From: Gonatopus flavifemur
Lineage: Eukaryota > Arthropoda > Insecta > Hymenoptera > Dryinidae
DNA: 64,000 nucleotides
Direction of reading: 5' to 3'
NCBI GenBank assembly: GCA_018340375.1
Contig: JAFFJZ010000039.1
Coordinates: 682,001-746,000, forward strand
Part shown: piece by piece, positions 32,785 through 43,827 of the stretch
Numbering within the stretch: position 1 is the stretch's first letter
Layout of the letters: each line of letters opens with the position of its first letter
The notes under the pieces: model-generated
What the model was told of the DNA's origin: nothing
Databases searched by the model: none
The model's input: only the letters and a program-made list of their open reading frames with translations
Made by a program: the position numbers and the translations under genes

Positions 32785-33220
32785 ACACACCAAACCAGGA
32801 ACCCACTGGGTCGCAATGTATGTCGATAGTAAAGGGAGAGGAACATATTTCGATAGCTATGGAATGCCACCACAAGACTCAAGATTCGTCCAACGATTGC
32901 AACGAAACACATCATCCTTCGTCTGGAACACTCGACGACTCCAAAGCATTACATCCTCATACTGTGGACAATATTGTATTGTTTTTTTACATCATATGTG
33001 TCGTGGCTATAGTCTTCGCCAATTTTTGGGGCTTTTGCCCAACAATACACGAATCAACGACAAGAGAGTCATGCAACTTTACCGAAGGATGAATAGGTTC
33101 CCTACTTGTGTAAACAATCGGAATGGAATTCTACGTGGTCATGGTCAAAGACAACGATCCCGATACTTCGTTTCGCCCCATATTCAATCTTGTATTAGTA
33201 GACTAGCGTGTTTAGCTTGA
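32651..33220 (+). CDS. adenain-like cysteine protease of the Polinton, apparently intact
   Basis: 189 codons from ATG 32651 (another ATG at 32660). The catalytic order of C5/C48-type cysteine proteases is visible: His in GTHWVAMYV, Asp in TYFDSYGMPP, then the Gln/Cys region SSYCGQYCIVFLHHM. Length and order match the adenovirus protease-like (Ulp1 fold) enzyme of Polintons, thought to mature capsid and core proteins. The C-terminus is basic. It is the last gene before the right TIR and one of few core genes without a visible defect. Confidence 0.85.
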   Translation: MEQMNSIEIQRVLDRFDANDIGVYPVDRVPRVWTRPTAIVANTDEHTKPGTHWVAMYVDSKGRGTYFDSYGMPPQDSRFVQRLQRNTSSFVWNTRRLQSITSSYCGQYCIVFLHHMCRGYSLRQFLGLLPNNTRINDKRVMQLYRRMNRFPTCVNNRNGILRGHGQRQRSRYFVSPHIQSCISRLACLA

Positions 33221-33500
33221 AGATGTATCACTATTATATTGAACAGGGAATTGTTTTGGTGTTCATGTTATTATAATCATATACATATTGTATTAGGTGA
33301 TAAAAAATTGTACCATCTTACAATTTTCTTTTGTGAAACAACGAATCTGTAGTGGAAATTGGAATAAATATCTTTTTGTGTAATCTTACATAATGTGTAA
33401 AAGGTTTATTTTCAAAATACTCACCTCTGACTCTTCCGTTTGAATCCTAAAAATACGTTAAGGAATCATTATTACATTTTACATTCTCTCCCATTACCTC

Positions 33501-33507
<7 letters not shown>

Positions 33508-33550
<43 letters not shown>
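33508..33550. repeat. (CT)n microsatellite
   Basis: About 40 bp of pure CT repeat in the right TIR. The left TIR has only a short (GA) tract at the corresponding point. The minus-strand Arg/Glu frame at 33494-33688 is a repeat artefact. Confidence 0.9.
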
Positions 33551-33553
<3 letters not shown>

Positions 33554-33654
33554 TTCCTTATACATAGACATTACACAGGTAAAATCTCTTACATAGAACA
33601 ACGATAGAAATAGCCATATATTACGCCTGAGAAAAAACCTACCTCCCACCAAGT

Positions 33655-33925
33655 CATCGCCACCCACCACCACCCAAACCACCTCCACCCCATCACCACC
33701 CCATCACCACGCACCACCACCTACCACCCCCCCCCCAACATTCCATATCCACCCATCACCACCCACCACCACCCACACCATCACCACCCCGTCACCACCC
33801 CATCACTACCCACCACCACCACCTACCACCCCATCACCCAACATTCCATCACCACCACCCTGCACCACCACTTACCACCCAATCACCCAACATTCCATAT
33901 CCACTCACCACCACCCGCCACCCAC
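33655..33925. repeat. CACC minisatellite in the right TIR
   Basis: Irregular CACCACCCATCACC units, complementary to the left-end array at 14125-14365 but differing in copy number and order. Confidence 0.85.
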
Positions 33926-34104
33926 CACCCCCTCAGCCCCCCTTCAAAACTCTCATACACCTGTTCCACCTACCACCTGTTATCTTAGACGACTTATCTA
34001 ATCTATACAGGTGGATTATCTTATCTCAGACAGACTATCTTATCTTATCTATACAGGTGCAGTTTGTTGTGACAGCCCAGACCCGGCAGCATACTACTTA
34101 GGAT

Positions 34105-35225
34105 TAGTGTCATCAACAGATTCATATACCACAATTCCAGCAGCATCATCACCTTCGAATAATGTTTCTGAAGTTTGAATCGTTTATTGGAACGAATCGG
34201 TAATGGAATAACGAAATACTCCGCTGTTAGAACCCAAAAATCTTGCAGAACATTCTTTCAACGATGTCACTAGTTCCAAGGAGGCCATTCAGGAACATAA
34301 ACACTGATGATTCATCAGATTTTGTGAGTTTGAATTTTTGTTTCGTTTCTATAAACGATTCGAACTTCAAGAACATTTCGAATACATATTTGTACAAATA
34401 TTCAACAACCTTTATGCTTGAAACAACTCCAACATTGATATGACAATCTAAAAAAAGCAGTAATATAGGACAATACGGAACATGTCGATTATCAACTATA
34501 TAATCACCAGGACGTACAAAAATGATCCCAGTATCTCTTCTCCGATGATATGGGTGAACATTATTGTACATCGTTCTTACTGTTCGGAATGTTCTAGGAT
34601 AATGTTTTGCACATCTCCTATTTACCCAACCCTAATTTTCACATGGTCCATGTATCATTTGTTCCATCAGAATACTGTGTGAAGTAGGACAGTCATATGG
34701 GCTTGGAATCTCTGCAGAAATATGACGATCTACAATATCTGGATTTGTTATTTTACTATTTCAATTCGAAGTGCCCGAAAAATATACATGTGGTATTCCT
34801 CTTTTCTGAAATTCGATAATGTAAACAAACGTCTGAACTTGATCAAAGTATTTTCGACGAACAATGAAATCTATTGATTAATCCTTTTTGATGTCTAAAA
34901 CACGAGCACGAATATCAGGTCTACCTTGTGCTTGTTGACCTGGAAAGAGGTTTACCTGAATTCCTTGCCATTGGGTATTACATGTCATTGTTATAAAAGG
35001 ATCATTGTCCCTGAAATGACGCACTATTCCCATGGTATCTTGATAATGTCGAACCATCCCTCGAGGGGAACGGACATGTGATGGAACAATATGGAGCACG
35101 CAGAAATCCCGATGAATCAACTGAATTTGCATTAAATGATCCAACAAAGAAAGCACTAACCTAACGTCGAACGCGTTCATAAAATGGATTTGACCGTGAG
35201 TGAAAACCATCAAATCACGCACGAA
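34105..35225 (-). pseudogene. Helitron replicase (Rep-like) fragment
   Basis: Minus-strand frames at 34878-35222 and 34227-34571, with decayed sequence between, match the order of the Helitron N-terminal/Rep region. The upstream part has HFRDNDPFITMTCNTQWQGI followed by LFPGQQAQGRPDIRARVLDI. The middle (about 34800) reads VYIIEFQKRGIPHVYF. The downstream part has PYCPILLLFLDCHINVGVVS followed by a YLYKYVFEM motif. Stops and frameshifts separate the pieces, and no helicase region is present in the window. It is a dead fragment cut at its downstream side by the Polinton insertion site. Confidence 0.75.
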
Positions 35226-35255
35226 GCACCGTTGATGGTTCAGGTAAACTCCCTA

Positions 35256-35358
35256 TGTGGAAAAAATGTCCAAAACTGTATACAAATGTACGCACTTTGT
35301 TCGTCTCATCAATCGTATATCATTGTATACGATTTGTATACATTTTTGGACATTTTTT
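35256..35358. repeat. short inverted repeat, hairpin
   Basis: AAAAAATGTCCAAAACTGTA pairs with TACATTTTTGGACATTTTTT around a short loop, a stem of about 35-40 bp. Possibly a small MITE. No further assignment. Confidence 0.5.
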
Positions 35359-37309
35359 ACAAATGGCTTCTCAAGTATACATTATCATGATTACAACAAT
35401 CATTAGATGAATCGGGGGAGTTGAATATTCTCTCCGTTTGGGAATATTTAATACCATAGTGAACACAAACAATATTCATTTTTCCTATACACTGTCTGAA
35501 TTATGTGTGTTTAATTTGTTTAGAAGACTGTTCAAACTACGAAATGAAGTTGATCAGAAGTAATGCTAGTTGACCCCGGGAGAAATGTTTAGACCTGTTT
35601 GTTGGATCCAGAAATACTTTGTATGGTGCACCAAAGTGCAGCATCTTCTACGTACAGACGGAAGGGGGATCAGGTCGCAATATTGGAAGGCACCATTGCT
35701 TCCTCTCGTCAATCTACGACAATCTCTCTCTGATCAATTTGTTCATTTGCCACTCAATATGGCGACCTCCTGATTCCCCTTCCATCTATACGAAGACACC
35801 CCTCGTCTACAGTGGAGCTTTAGGCATCATCCAGAGGACTTTTAAATCTATGACCTGTTCAGATCTGAACAAATCTGTGTCGATTTAATGTTTGGTTGAC
35901 GAGATCAGATTAGATCTGATCAAATTTCAAGAGATCTGGATGAATCTTGACAAATTTTTCCAGATTTAAGCTGATGAAATGTGGATTGATTTGATCAGAA
36001 TGTACAATTTGCTGTTGAATTGTCACCCTAGTAGAAATTCAGTCGAGTTACCCACTAGCAACCAGTGAGTTTTTATTTTTTCATTACAAGGACCTGGTAA
36101 GTAGAACTAACGAGATACTAACCAGAGATGTAACGCTTTGCATGGTCAGGGCCTTGTTAAGTTAAACTACCAAGATACCAGCTAGTTACTGCCGAGTTAC
36201 TCGTGAAATACTTTTATGGTACTATTCAGAATGAGACTAGCAAATATTGTGTGAAAAACAACATAATATCAAGGGAATTCAAGCGTTGCTATCCCAGCAC
36301 GTTTTATTTCGAATAAATTCCTCGAAATTTTTAGAAAAAATTCGAAAAATCAAAACCAACACTCGAGTTTTCTGAAATCATTCGGAATTTAAAATTTTAA
36401 TTCTTCATAGACGTAGATGCAGTCCCAAAGGATCATGATTGCAAATTCCAAATTTTTTTCATGAATTAAATTTGGAGTAATTTGGTCGAAAATCACGTGC
36501 GTGGATAGTAATGCTTGTATTCTCTCAATACTTGGAGTTTTCAACGTCTATGAGCTCACATTTTTCCAGTTGAGCTCTGATTTTCAATATTATCTCTATC
36601 ATTATAGTTTTGCTTACATTATGAATAAACTTTGATCATACGATATGCAACTTGAGGTAAGAAATTTTGCGATGACACCGAGAAAAATGATGAATTGAAT
36701 CAACTTGAATTTAGTAAGCATCCAATACTATGTCAATGCGACTTTGAAACGAGTTGCTTCTACATGTTTTATAAGTAAAAACAACACGAGAACCCTTCTA
36801 TGTTTCCCCTGTCCCATGAACAGTTAGAACCAATGATATATCAACTTGATTTCGAATCAATTCAGCATGGTCTTTTTCCCAGTGTATGCACATTCGGAAT
36901 TGTGAAAATTCAGAGATGTATTCAGTTTATCGTGAGAGTAATAATTACAACATGTAATAAAAAAAATACCTAATTTTTTGACAAAAATACATAATATGAA
37001 AATGTCTGAGAATTAGTGATGGATAAAAATTACTTATTTACTTATTCATTAGTTGTATTCTCATGTAAAAAATTTGTCAAAGATATTCATTGTTTTATAA
37101 TATAAATATATCTTGATAAACTGATACATATCAAGAGTGAAAAACCTTACTAATAGAATCTGTATGAAATTAAATTTTCATAAAATATCTTAGAAAACAA
37201 AAACAAGATTGAACTATTCCTGGATGGAACTAAAATGCAAAGAAATTAAAATGAAAGCGACATTCTCATAAATCAAATAATAATCGTAGTAGCAATAATA
37301 CTGATGATG
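35359..37309. other. intergenic, no gene seen
   Basis: About 1.95 kb of AT-rich DNA with only short open frames (35570-35888). CTAG and GAGTTAC-like motifs at about 36030-36215 recall similar motifs at about 13100-13200, possibly a shared decayed repeat. No domain or RNA gene recognised. Confidence 0.5.

Positions 37310-37361
<52 letters not shown>
37310..37361. repeat. (AAT)n microsatellite, tract 1
   Basis: About 52 bp of AAT repeats immediately beyond the poly(A) end (T-run on this strand, 37362-37381) of the first non-LTR element. Confidence 0.95.
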
Positions 37362-37362
<1 letters not shown>

Positions 37363-37592
37363 TTTTTTTTTTTTTTTTTTTATAGAGGGGGAAATGCTTT
37401 ATGCACCTTCAGGGAGCTGGTATTATTGCTCCCCGGTGTGTGGGACTCCTGCTTCGGCTGAAGATGTTGAGCGCCTATCGCAGTTTACCCACTAAAACCC
37501 ACCTCTTCCCTCCTCGGACCCAGCCCGGAACCGTTTATCACATTACTTCGAGCTGGGCCCTTTTTTCCTCGTGGCCGAAAGACCGCCGCCAG

Positions 37593-40500
37593 TTACCCTG
37601 CCCTATCCAAGTCCACCTTCTTGAGACGGAGGATGGACTGTACGAAGGAGTCCACCGCCCGCCAACTCGAATCGTCTCGGAGCATCAGACCCACGATGTT
37701 CTCGGGAGTGATGTCTCCGAGCTCCGTTTGTAGCGCCTCCCGATGTGTCTCCCACCGAGCACACTCGAAAAACGTGTGCTCGGCATGGTCCCTCTTGTCG
37801 GGACAGTAGAGGCACTCAGGAGACGCTACTTTCCCCATTTGGTGCAGGTACTTCCTGAAGTATCCATGACCAGTAAGGAACTGGGTCAGGAAGTACCCCA
37901 CCTCTCCATGCTCGCGTTCCGTCCACGGTCTAACCAGGGGAATGAGTCTTGCGGTCCATCTCCCCCTGGTCTCCCTATCCCAGGAGGCCTGCCACGCGAG
38001 GAACGTGCGGGTACGTTCCTCGGCCGCCACTGCGCTTCTTTGCTCTCCAGCCCTGCTTCGCCGGAAGATGTTTTGTCGTTCCCTAGCGAGAAGCGCGACA
38101 GGAACGACTCCGGACACAACAAACACCGCAGGACCGGAGACCGTGCGATATGCAGACGCGACCCGAAGCGCTCCGAGTCTTTGGACTCGCTCGAGTCGCG
38201 CACTGCAGCTCTTTCTCTCCGTGGCATGCCCCCAGATTTCGGCCCCATATAGGAGGACCGAGTTGACCGTGGACATCAACAACCTACGTCTGCTCGACTT
38301 TGGGCCACCGACATTAGCCATGAGCCTGCTAAGAGCTGTTACCTTCTTAGCAGCTTTGTCGGTAGCCTTCCATATGTGATCCCGGAAGCTAAGCCTCCGG
38401 TCCACTGTGAGGCCCAGGTACCGTGCCGCGGGCTTCGACTCCACTACTTCCTGCCCCACCCGCAGAGGAAGGACAGCAGGGATTCTCTTCTTTGTGAGAA
38501 CCACGATCTCTGTCTTGCTGAGAGCCAGAGACAACCCATGCTCCGTCATCCAAGCTTCGATGCGTCGCATCGCCTGGTTGAGTACTAGTTGGGCTCGCGC
38601 GACGTCGCGGGCCTCTATGAGTAGGCCAACGTCGTCCGCAAACCCAACCAGCAAGGACTCATCGGGCATCTCCAACCTCAGCAGACCATCGTAAGCGACG
38701 TTCCAAAGGTCGGGGCCTAGAATAGACCCCTGCGCCGCCCCCGACGTGATCGCAGTTCTCTCCCAACCCGCGGTAGTCTCGTAAACGAGAGCACGGCCCT
38801 GTAAATAATGGTCCACCATCCTGAGGAGGTACAGAGGCACACGGAACGTATGCTCCAATGCACAGAGCATGTCGCTCCAGCGTGCGGAGTTGAACGCATT
38901 CCTCACGTCCAACGTCACGAGGAAGACCACCCGTCTGGAATGACGGTTGTGATCCTCCGCGCGCCGCACGGCCTCCACTACTTCCTGGACCGCATCGAGG
39001 GTCGAGCGACCCACACGGAACCCGTACTGCTTCGGCGACAGGCCACCTGCCTCATTGATCGCCTGGAGCAGTCTCCCCTTGAGGAGCCTCTCTAATACCT
39101 TCCCCGCTGTGTCCAACATGCACAGCGGCCGGTAAGAGGACGGCGTTCCTGGATCGCCTTTACCCTTCTCGATGAGAGCAAGGCGAGCGAGCTTCCAGCG
39201 CGCGCTGAAGACACCAGCCGTCAGGCATGCGTTATACATGTCCAACAGCAAGTGAGGTCGACAGCGCCACACCATTTTCAAAACTTCTCCCGGCACACCG
39301 TCCGGACCTGGAGCTTTGTTATTCTTCAGCTGACGTACGGCGACGCTCAGCTCCCCAATGGTGAAGAGCGGGACGTCGCCCACGTCACCGAAGTCTCGGC
39401 CGGACTGGGTGTGTCGGGAAAAGCTCCGAAACAACCAGCTCCGCGAGGGCTCCGTCCAACGTGACGGTCGATCGCCAGCCTCCCAGTCTCTGAGTCACAA
39501 TTTTGTAACCCCGACCCCAGGGGTTCGCGTCGACAGTCAGCGCCAGCTTTTTCCAACAGGAGTCTTTGCTCCTGTTGATAGCCCTGCGGAGCTGTCTCCT
39601 CGCTGCCTTGTGTTCCGCCGACCTGGTCGCCGCTTCTGGACGATTTCTCGCCCTCTGAGCGGCCCTGCGTAGTCGAAGACACTCCCTGCGCGCATCAGCA
39701 ATCTCCGGGGTCCACCAGTACACGGGTCGCTTCCCGTGTCGAGGCCTCCTGCATGGCATGGAGGCATCGCACGCGGAAGCGATCAGGCTCATGGTTGAGT
39801 CCACGAGAACATCAACCACTGGAGCCCCACCGGCGGTCGAAACCTCGGGGGTCACGACCCCCGAGGATATCACCTGTTCAAACCTCTGAACGTCGACCCG
39901 ATCGACGTTCCATCTTCTCGGCCGCCGGGGAGGCACCCTGCCCTCCCGTGCATCCTCGTGGACCCCAAACTCGATGTACTGATGGTCGCTACCGGTGTAA
40001 TCCTCGACCACTCTCCAGTTCTGGATTCGGGGCGTCAGTTCCTCGGAGGCGAGGGAAATATCGGGGATGGTCTCCGAGTATCCTGGGCGACGAAACGTTG
40101 AGGTGTTGCCAACGTTTAGGACTACCAAGCCTGTCCTAGCCGCCATACCCAGAATGTATTTCCCTCTGGAGTTGGTGCATTTCATGCCCCACTCCACCGC
40201 CCTCGAGTTAAAGTCCCCAACGACAATCACTTTCATGGTTGCGTTGAGGATCGCATCCTCCAGAGCGTCGACCTTCCGTCGAAAGCCAGCCATGCGGTCG
40301 TTTGGGGAGAGATAGCAGCTGAAAACAACCATCTCCCCACAATCAACCCAGACAAAGCCCTCGCCGGCGCCGTGCCTCCGAACAAGCACCTTGCTCCGAT
40401 TGGTCACCCATATCGCAGCAGTGCCGAGCAGGTCTCGGTACCAATCCGGTGAGTCATGGTTCCGGTACTGCTCGCTGATCGCCACCAGGTCGGCGTTTCT

Positions 40501-40704
40501 CTCTCGCACCATTTGGAGCAGGAGATTGTCCGCCACCAAGCTCCCATTTAAGTTTGCCTGGAGGACGTTGAACGCGCTTTCTGCTTCTCCCGCTCCAAGG
40601 CCTCCTTGAAGACCACACACTCCCTGGTGCCGGGAGCGTGGGCCAGTCGAGCAGACGCTATCTCCCTCTCCGCACAGAGCATGCACCTTGGTGTAGCGGT
40701 GCAC
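37593..40704 (-). pseudogene. R1-clade ORF2: endonuclease plus reverse transcriptase, frameshifted
   Basis: The upstream frame (40704 to 39385) has an APE-type endonuclease: FNVLQANLNGS, ISEQYRN, VVGDFNSRAVEWG and a C-terminal GSDHQYIEF. A one-base frameshift at about 39390-39430 leads to the second frame (to 37593), a reverse transcriptase with NNKAPGPDGVPGE, SYRPLCMLDTAGK, GFRVGRSTLDAV, QGSILGPDLWN and GFADDVGL. The C-terminus has the CLYCPDKRDHAEHTFFEC zinc motif usual in R1-type elements. The enzyme would nick the target and prime reverse transcription there. The frameshift prevents a complete product. Confidence 0.9.
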
Positions 40705-41813
40705 TCCCGCGCCTTATGTCCCTCTCCCCCACATTTGTAACAGAGGGTGGACCTATCGGGAGCAGTGCAGGATCGGGCGAGGTGGCCGTACCCGTTGCAT
40801 TTGAAGCAACGCTCCACCACCGCCCTCTTTCTGATCCTGCACTCGAGCCAACCAACCTTGATCTTTTTTGGTGGTTGGCTCAGTAACTTGGCCGCGGTCT
40901 TTCGGCTACATTCTATGATGGCCGCCCTCTGGCCCCTCACATTCGTGCCAGTCAGAGAGACCTTGACGCCGGTCATGTCGTCAAGGTCCCTCTGTAGAGC
41001 GACCATCACATCCCCTACCTCGGTGACACAGTCCAGACCCCGGATCTCCAATGTCTCACGAGGTTCAAGACTGCGCACCACAGCGTTCTCTCCGAGGATG
41101 CCTTTCAGGGCGCCGGCGAACTCCCCCTTGTCTTTGGTCTTTTGACCAAGTTCAATGAGGAGATCCCCGGCCCGTGTTTTGCGGATGCTCTTGATGTCCG
41201 CTTCGGCATCCTCGGGTTTAACGCTCCTGCGTATCTCACCCAGGACCTGGGCGTAACTCCTCTCCTGACTCGTCTTGATCAGGATAGCTTCGGTCCTGGG
41301 TTTCGATACCCCTCCTTCTTCTTCTTTTCTTCTTTCCCTTCTTTTTTCTTCCCACCCTTGTACCCTGTTCATCAGGGCGCTGCGGGGCCGCGACCACACT
41401 CCTCTGCGTTCTCCCTCCTCCACTGTCTCCCGTCATTTCCCTGCTCCTTCCCTTCCGTGACTGGACGAGTGTCCATTCCTGAGAGGGTACAGCTACGGGA
41501 TCCGGGGGAGCGGTCGCATCTCCAGACTCAAGTGCTGGCGGTGCGACTTCAGTTGAGGGGGGAGTTTTCTTCTTCTTCCGCTTCGGCGTTTTCTTCCTCT
41601 CCTCTGGGCTATTCCCAGGGGTTCTCGGTCGCTTTTGTGAGGTGGCGATCGCGGGCACGGAGGTCCCTGATTTGGTGCCATCCCCTCTGCGGTTGCCCAC
41701 CTTACGAGCAGCCCTGTTTTTTTCCACCCACTCAAGGTTCGTATCGAAGATACTCTCCCCTTCTTCTATGCGTTTCAGCGTCCACTGCATGGCGTCCGTC
41801 CATTCTCTCACCC
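40548..41813 (-). pseudogene. R1-clade ORF1 (gag-like) with zinc knuckles, frameshifted
   Basis: An upstream frame (41913 down to 41236, the first part being only translated microsatellite) encodes a Lys/Arg-rich N-terminal region. The second frame (41423 to 40548) carries a central domain (ECSRKTAAKLLSQPP region) and CCHC knuckles: CFKCNGYGHLARSC, CYKCGGEGHKAREC and CMLCAERE. A frameshift in the (AAG)-rich stretch near 41330 separates them. ORF1 overlaps the ORF2 start by about 157 bases, as is common in R1-type elements. It would coat the element RNA. Confidence 0.85.

Positions 41814-41869
<56 letters not shown>
41814..41869. repeat. (AAT)n microsatellite, tract 2
   Basis: About 56 bp of AAT repeats, sitting between the 5' end of the first non-LTR element and the poly(A) end of the second. 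The Tyr-rich minus-strand run and the Asn-rich plus-strand run in long open frames come from this tract. Confidence 0.95.
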
Positions 41870-41870
<1 letters not shown>

Positions 41871-42239
41871 TTTTTTTTTTTTTTTGTAGAGGGGGGAATG
41901 CGTTACGCACCATCAGGGAGCTGAGTTGCTCCCCGGTGTGTGGGACTCCTGCAGTGGCTGACGATGGTTGCTGCCTATCGCAGTCTACCCACTAAAACCC
42001 CCTCTTCACAGGCATTGATTCCCCCCCGGAACTGTTTATCACATTACTTCGGGGGGGATGCCCTGGCCTACGGGCCGTTTTCACCTGGCCCTTCTGCCTC
42101 CTATGGGGCCTCTGTTGTTGTGAGGCCCTCTCCTTGTCCTGGACTCTGCTCGAGACCGTTCGTCTTTGTCATGAATACATACAAAGGACAGATGGAATAC
42201 AACAAGGACGTCACAGAACACAAAGAAAAGGTGTAGTCA

Positions 42240-42600
42240 ATAATAAAATGAGATAAATACATAAATAAATAAATCTGGTCAGCAAATAAAAACGTTGTAA
42301 AGATAAAATCGGTGTATAACTAAAAAACAATGTATGAGTAAAAACGATGTATAAATAAAAGCAATGTCAAGATAAAAGTGGTGTATAAATAAATAAAAGC
42401 TGTGTATAAATAAAATTGGTTAAAAGTCTCGACCCTAGCGGTGGTATCACAGGTGATGTCACAGATGGTGGAGTCATGAGAGTTAAAAAAGAGACACACT
42501 CGGGTTGTCGTCGGGTGTAATTAAAAGAAAATAAATGGGTGAATGAATAAATAGATAAATGAATAAATAAATAAATAAATAAGTCGACACGTGAATAAAT
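42240..42600. repeat. AAATAAA-type degenerate tandem repeats in a 3' untranslated region
   Basis: Units such as GTGTATAAATAAAA and AAATAAATAAATAAAT recur in at least a dozen imperfect copies. They lie inside the second non-LTR element. Confidence 0.7.
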
Positions 42601-42630
42601 AACGTCCCCATTGGAATTGACCCGTCTCTT

Positions 42631-43681
42631 TCATTCATTCAGGGCCCTCCCGTCGAGAGCCTTCTTCTTTCGTCGCAGGACTGACTCCACGAAGCGGGCG
42701 ACATCGGTCCATGCGTCCTGGCCTAGCAGCATGACCCCAACGATGTTCTCTGGGGTCACGCAGCCGTATGTCTCTTCGAGACGTCTCCTTTCCGCCCTCC
42801 ACTCTTCACATTCAAAAAACGTGTGGAGGGCGTCATCTCGTTGGGAGTCGCAGAAAGCACAGTCTGGTTCCACCACTTTACCCATTTTGTGTAGGTAAGC
42901 TTGGAACAGACCGTGCGCCGCCAGCAGTTGGGTGATGAAGTAATTAACTTCCCCATGCTGACGGCTGAGCCAGGGTTCGAGGCTAGGGATCAACCTCGCC
43001 GTCCACCTGGCTCGCGACTCCCCTTCCCACCGTTCTTGCCAGGCGCGCATGGACACTTCTCTTGCTTTGCGCCTCGCTTCTTCTCTTCCTACGGCGGAAG
43101 CGCCGTGGTGGACGAACTTCCGCTCCTGGGCGAGGAGGTCGATCGGAATGACCCCCGCGACGACCAACGCTGCTGGCTCCGAGACCGTGCGGTAGGAGCA
43201 GGCGATGCGGAGGGCCCCTCTCCGCTGCACTGCGGCCATGCGCTTTCGGTATTTTTCGTACCGCAGCGCGTCAGCCCAGACTTCGGCACCGTAGAGCATG
43301 ATGGACTCGGCGGTTCGTAGGAGTAACCTTCTTCTTGAGGGTCGGGGGCCGCCAATATTGGCCATGACCCTGCTCAACAACGTGGTTACTCCAGCCGCCT
43401 TGTCCGCTCTCCTCCTTATCTCCTCCCAGAAGGTAAGCCTGGAGTCTAGGCACACCCCCAGGTACTTTACCGATGCCTTCGTCTGGACCGTCGCCTCTCC
43501 TACCTGCATATCCCTGATGAGCGGGATATGCTTTTTCGTGAGTAGCACGATCTCGGTCTTCGCCAATGCCAGCTGCAAGCCGTGGTCGTCCATCCAGGAG
43601 CGGACGCGACGCATGGTCTGGTTGAGCAGCATCTGCGCCTCATCCACAGTTCTAGCAATGATGACGGCGCCAACGTCATCC

Positions 43682-43682
<1 letters not shown>
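42631..43682 (-). pseudogene. C-terminal half of an R1-clade reverse transcriptase
   Basis: About 350 codons starting at the second Asp of the catalytic FADD motif (DDVGAVI). The thumb region (LALAKTEIVLLTKKHIP), the SRRRLLLRTAESIMLYGAEV block and the zinc motif CAFCDSQRDDALHTFFEC follow. The frame is open apart from the truncation. Identity with the first element's C-terminus is clear but well below full, so it is a different subfamily. It cannot be functional because the catalytic palm is cut. Confidence 0.9.

Positions 43683-43728
<46 letters not shown>
43683..43728. repeat. (AAT)n microsatellite, tract 3
   Basis: About 46 bp of AAT repeats at the 5' junction of the truncated non-LTR element, about 100 bp beyond the stop codon of the spliced gene at 43828. 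Confidence 0.95.
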
Positions 43729-43827
43729 TATATCACAATAACGGTCAAGTAGAAAGCTGATAATACTTAATGATAAATAATGACTGAAAATGAAATTATA
43801 ATAATCAATGCGCAATACGATCTAATT

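Larger units (their letters stand above)
13967..34098 (+). mobile_element. Maverick/Polinton transposon, complete ends, decayed genes
   Basis: The element is 20,132 bp long, starts AGTAGTATGCTGCCGGGTCTG and ends with the reverse complement. It is flanked by a perfect 6-bp duplication TAGGAT (13961-13966 and 34099-34104), the length expected for Polinton integrase. It encodes protein-primed DNA polymerase B, packaging ATPase, chromodomain integrase, adenain-like protease and two capsid-like proteins, which together define the group. Two younger mariner-superfamily insertions (21927-23958 and 29154-30447) lie inside; without them it would be about 16.8 kb. Several core genes have stops or frameshifts, so the copy appears immobile by itself. 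Confidence 0.95.
33268..34098. repeat. Polinton right terminal inverted repeat
   Basis: Reverse complement of 13967-15040 with one large length difference. It includes a (CT)n tract at about 33508-33550 and a CACC minisatellite at about 33655-33925. It ends GGCAGCATACTACT, followed by the TAGGAT duplication. Confidence 0.88.
37362..41813 (-). mobile_element. R1-clade non-LTR retrotransposon, nearly full length
   Basis: Minus-strand element with a 3' poly(A) of about 20, a 3' untranslated region (to 37592), ORF2 with APE-type endonuclease and reverse transcriptase, and ORF1 with Cys-His knuckles. The 5' end falls inside or just before the ORF1 N-terminus at 41813, where (AAT)n begins. GC content is far above the flanks. 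Two frameshifts inactivate it. Clade assignment rests on ORF order, the endonuclease and the C-terminal Cys-His motif. Confidence 0.88.
41870..43682 (-). mobile_element. 5'-truncated R1-clade non-LTR retrotransposon
   Basis: A second minus-strand copy of a related but diverged subfamily. Its 3' end matches the first copy (for example TGCTCCCCGGTGTGTGGGAC in both 3' regions). It is truncated inside the reverse transcriptase at the FADD motif, where (AAT)n starts at 43683. The 3' untranslated region at about 42240-42600 is full of imperfect AAATAAATAAA and GTGTATAAATAAAA units. Confidence 0.85.

Noticed and set aside
37743..38252. 169-codon plus-strand frame and neighbouring plus-strand frames at 37621-40886
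   Set aside because: Antisense shadows of the GC-rich R1-clade ORF2; no domain on this strand.
41142..41924. 260-codon plus-strand frame with an Asn run
   Set aside because: Antisense to the R1-clade ORF1 and reads through (AAT)n; the minus strand has zinc knuckles and is the coding strand.
42631..43815. 394-codon frame with a long Tyr run taken as one protein
   Set aside because: The first part is flanking DNA and (ATT)n translated; the true element sequence starts at 43682.
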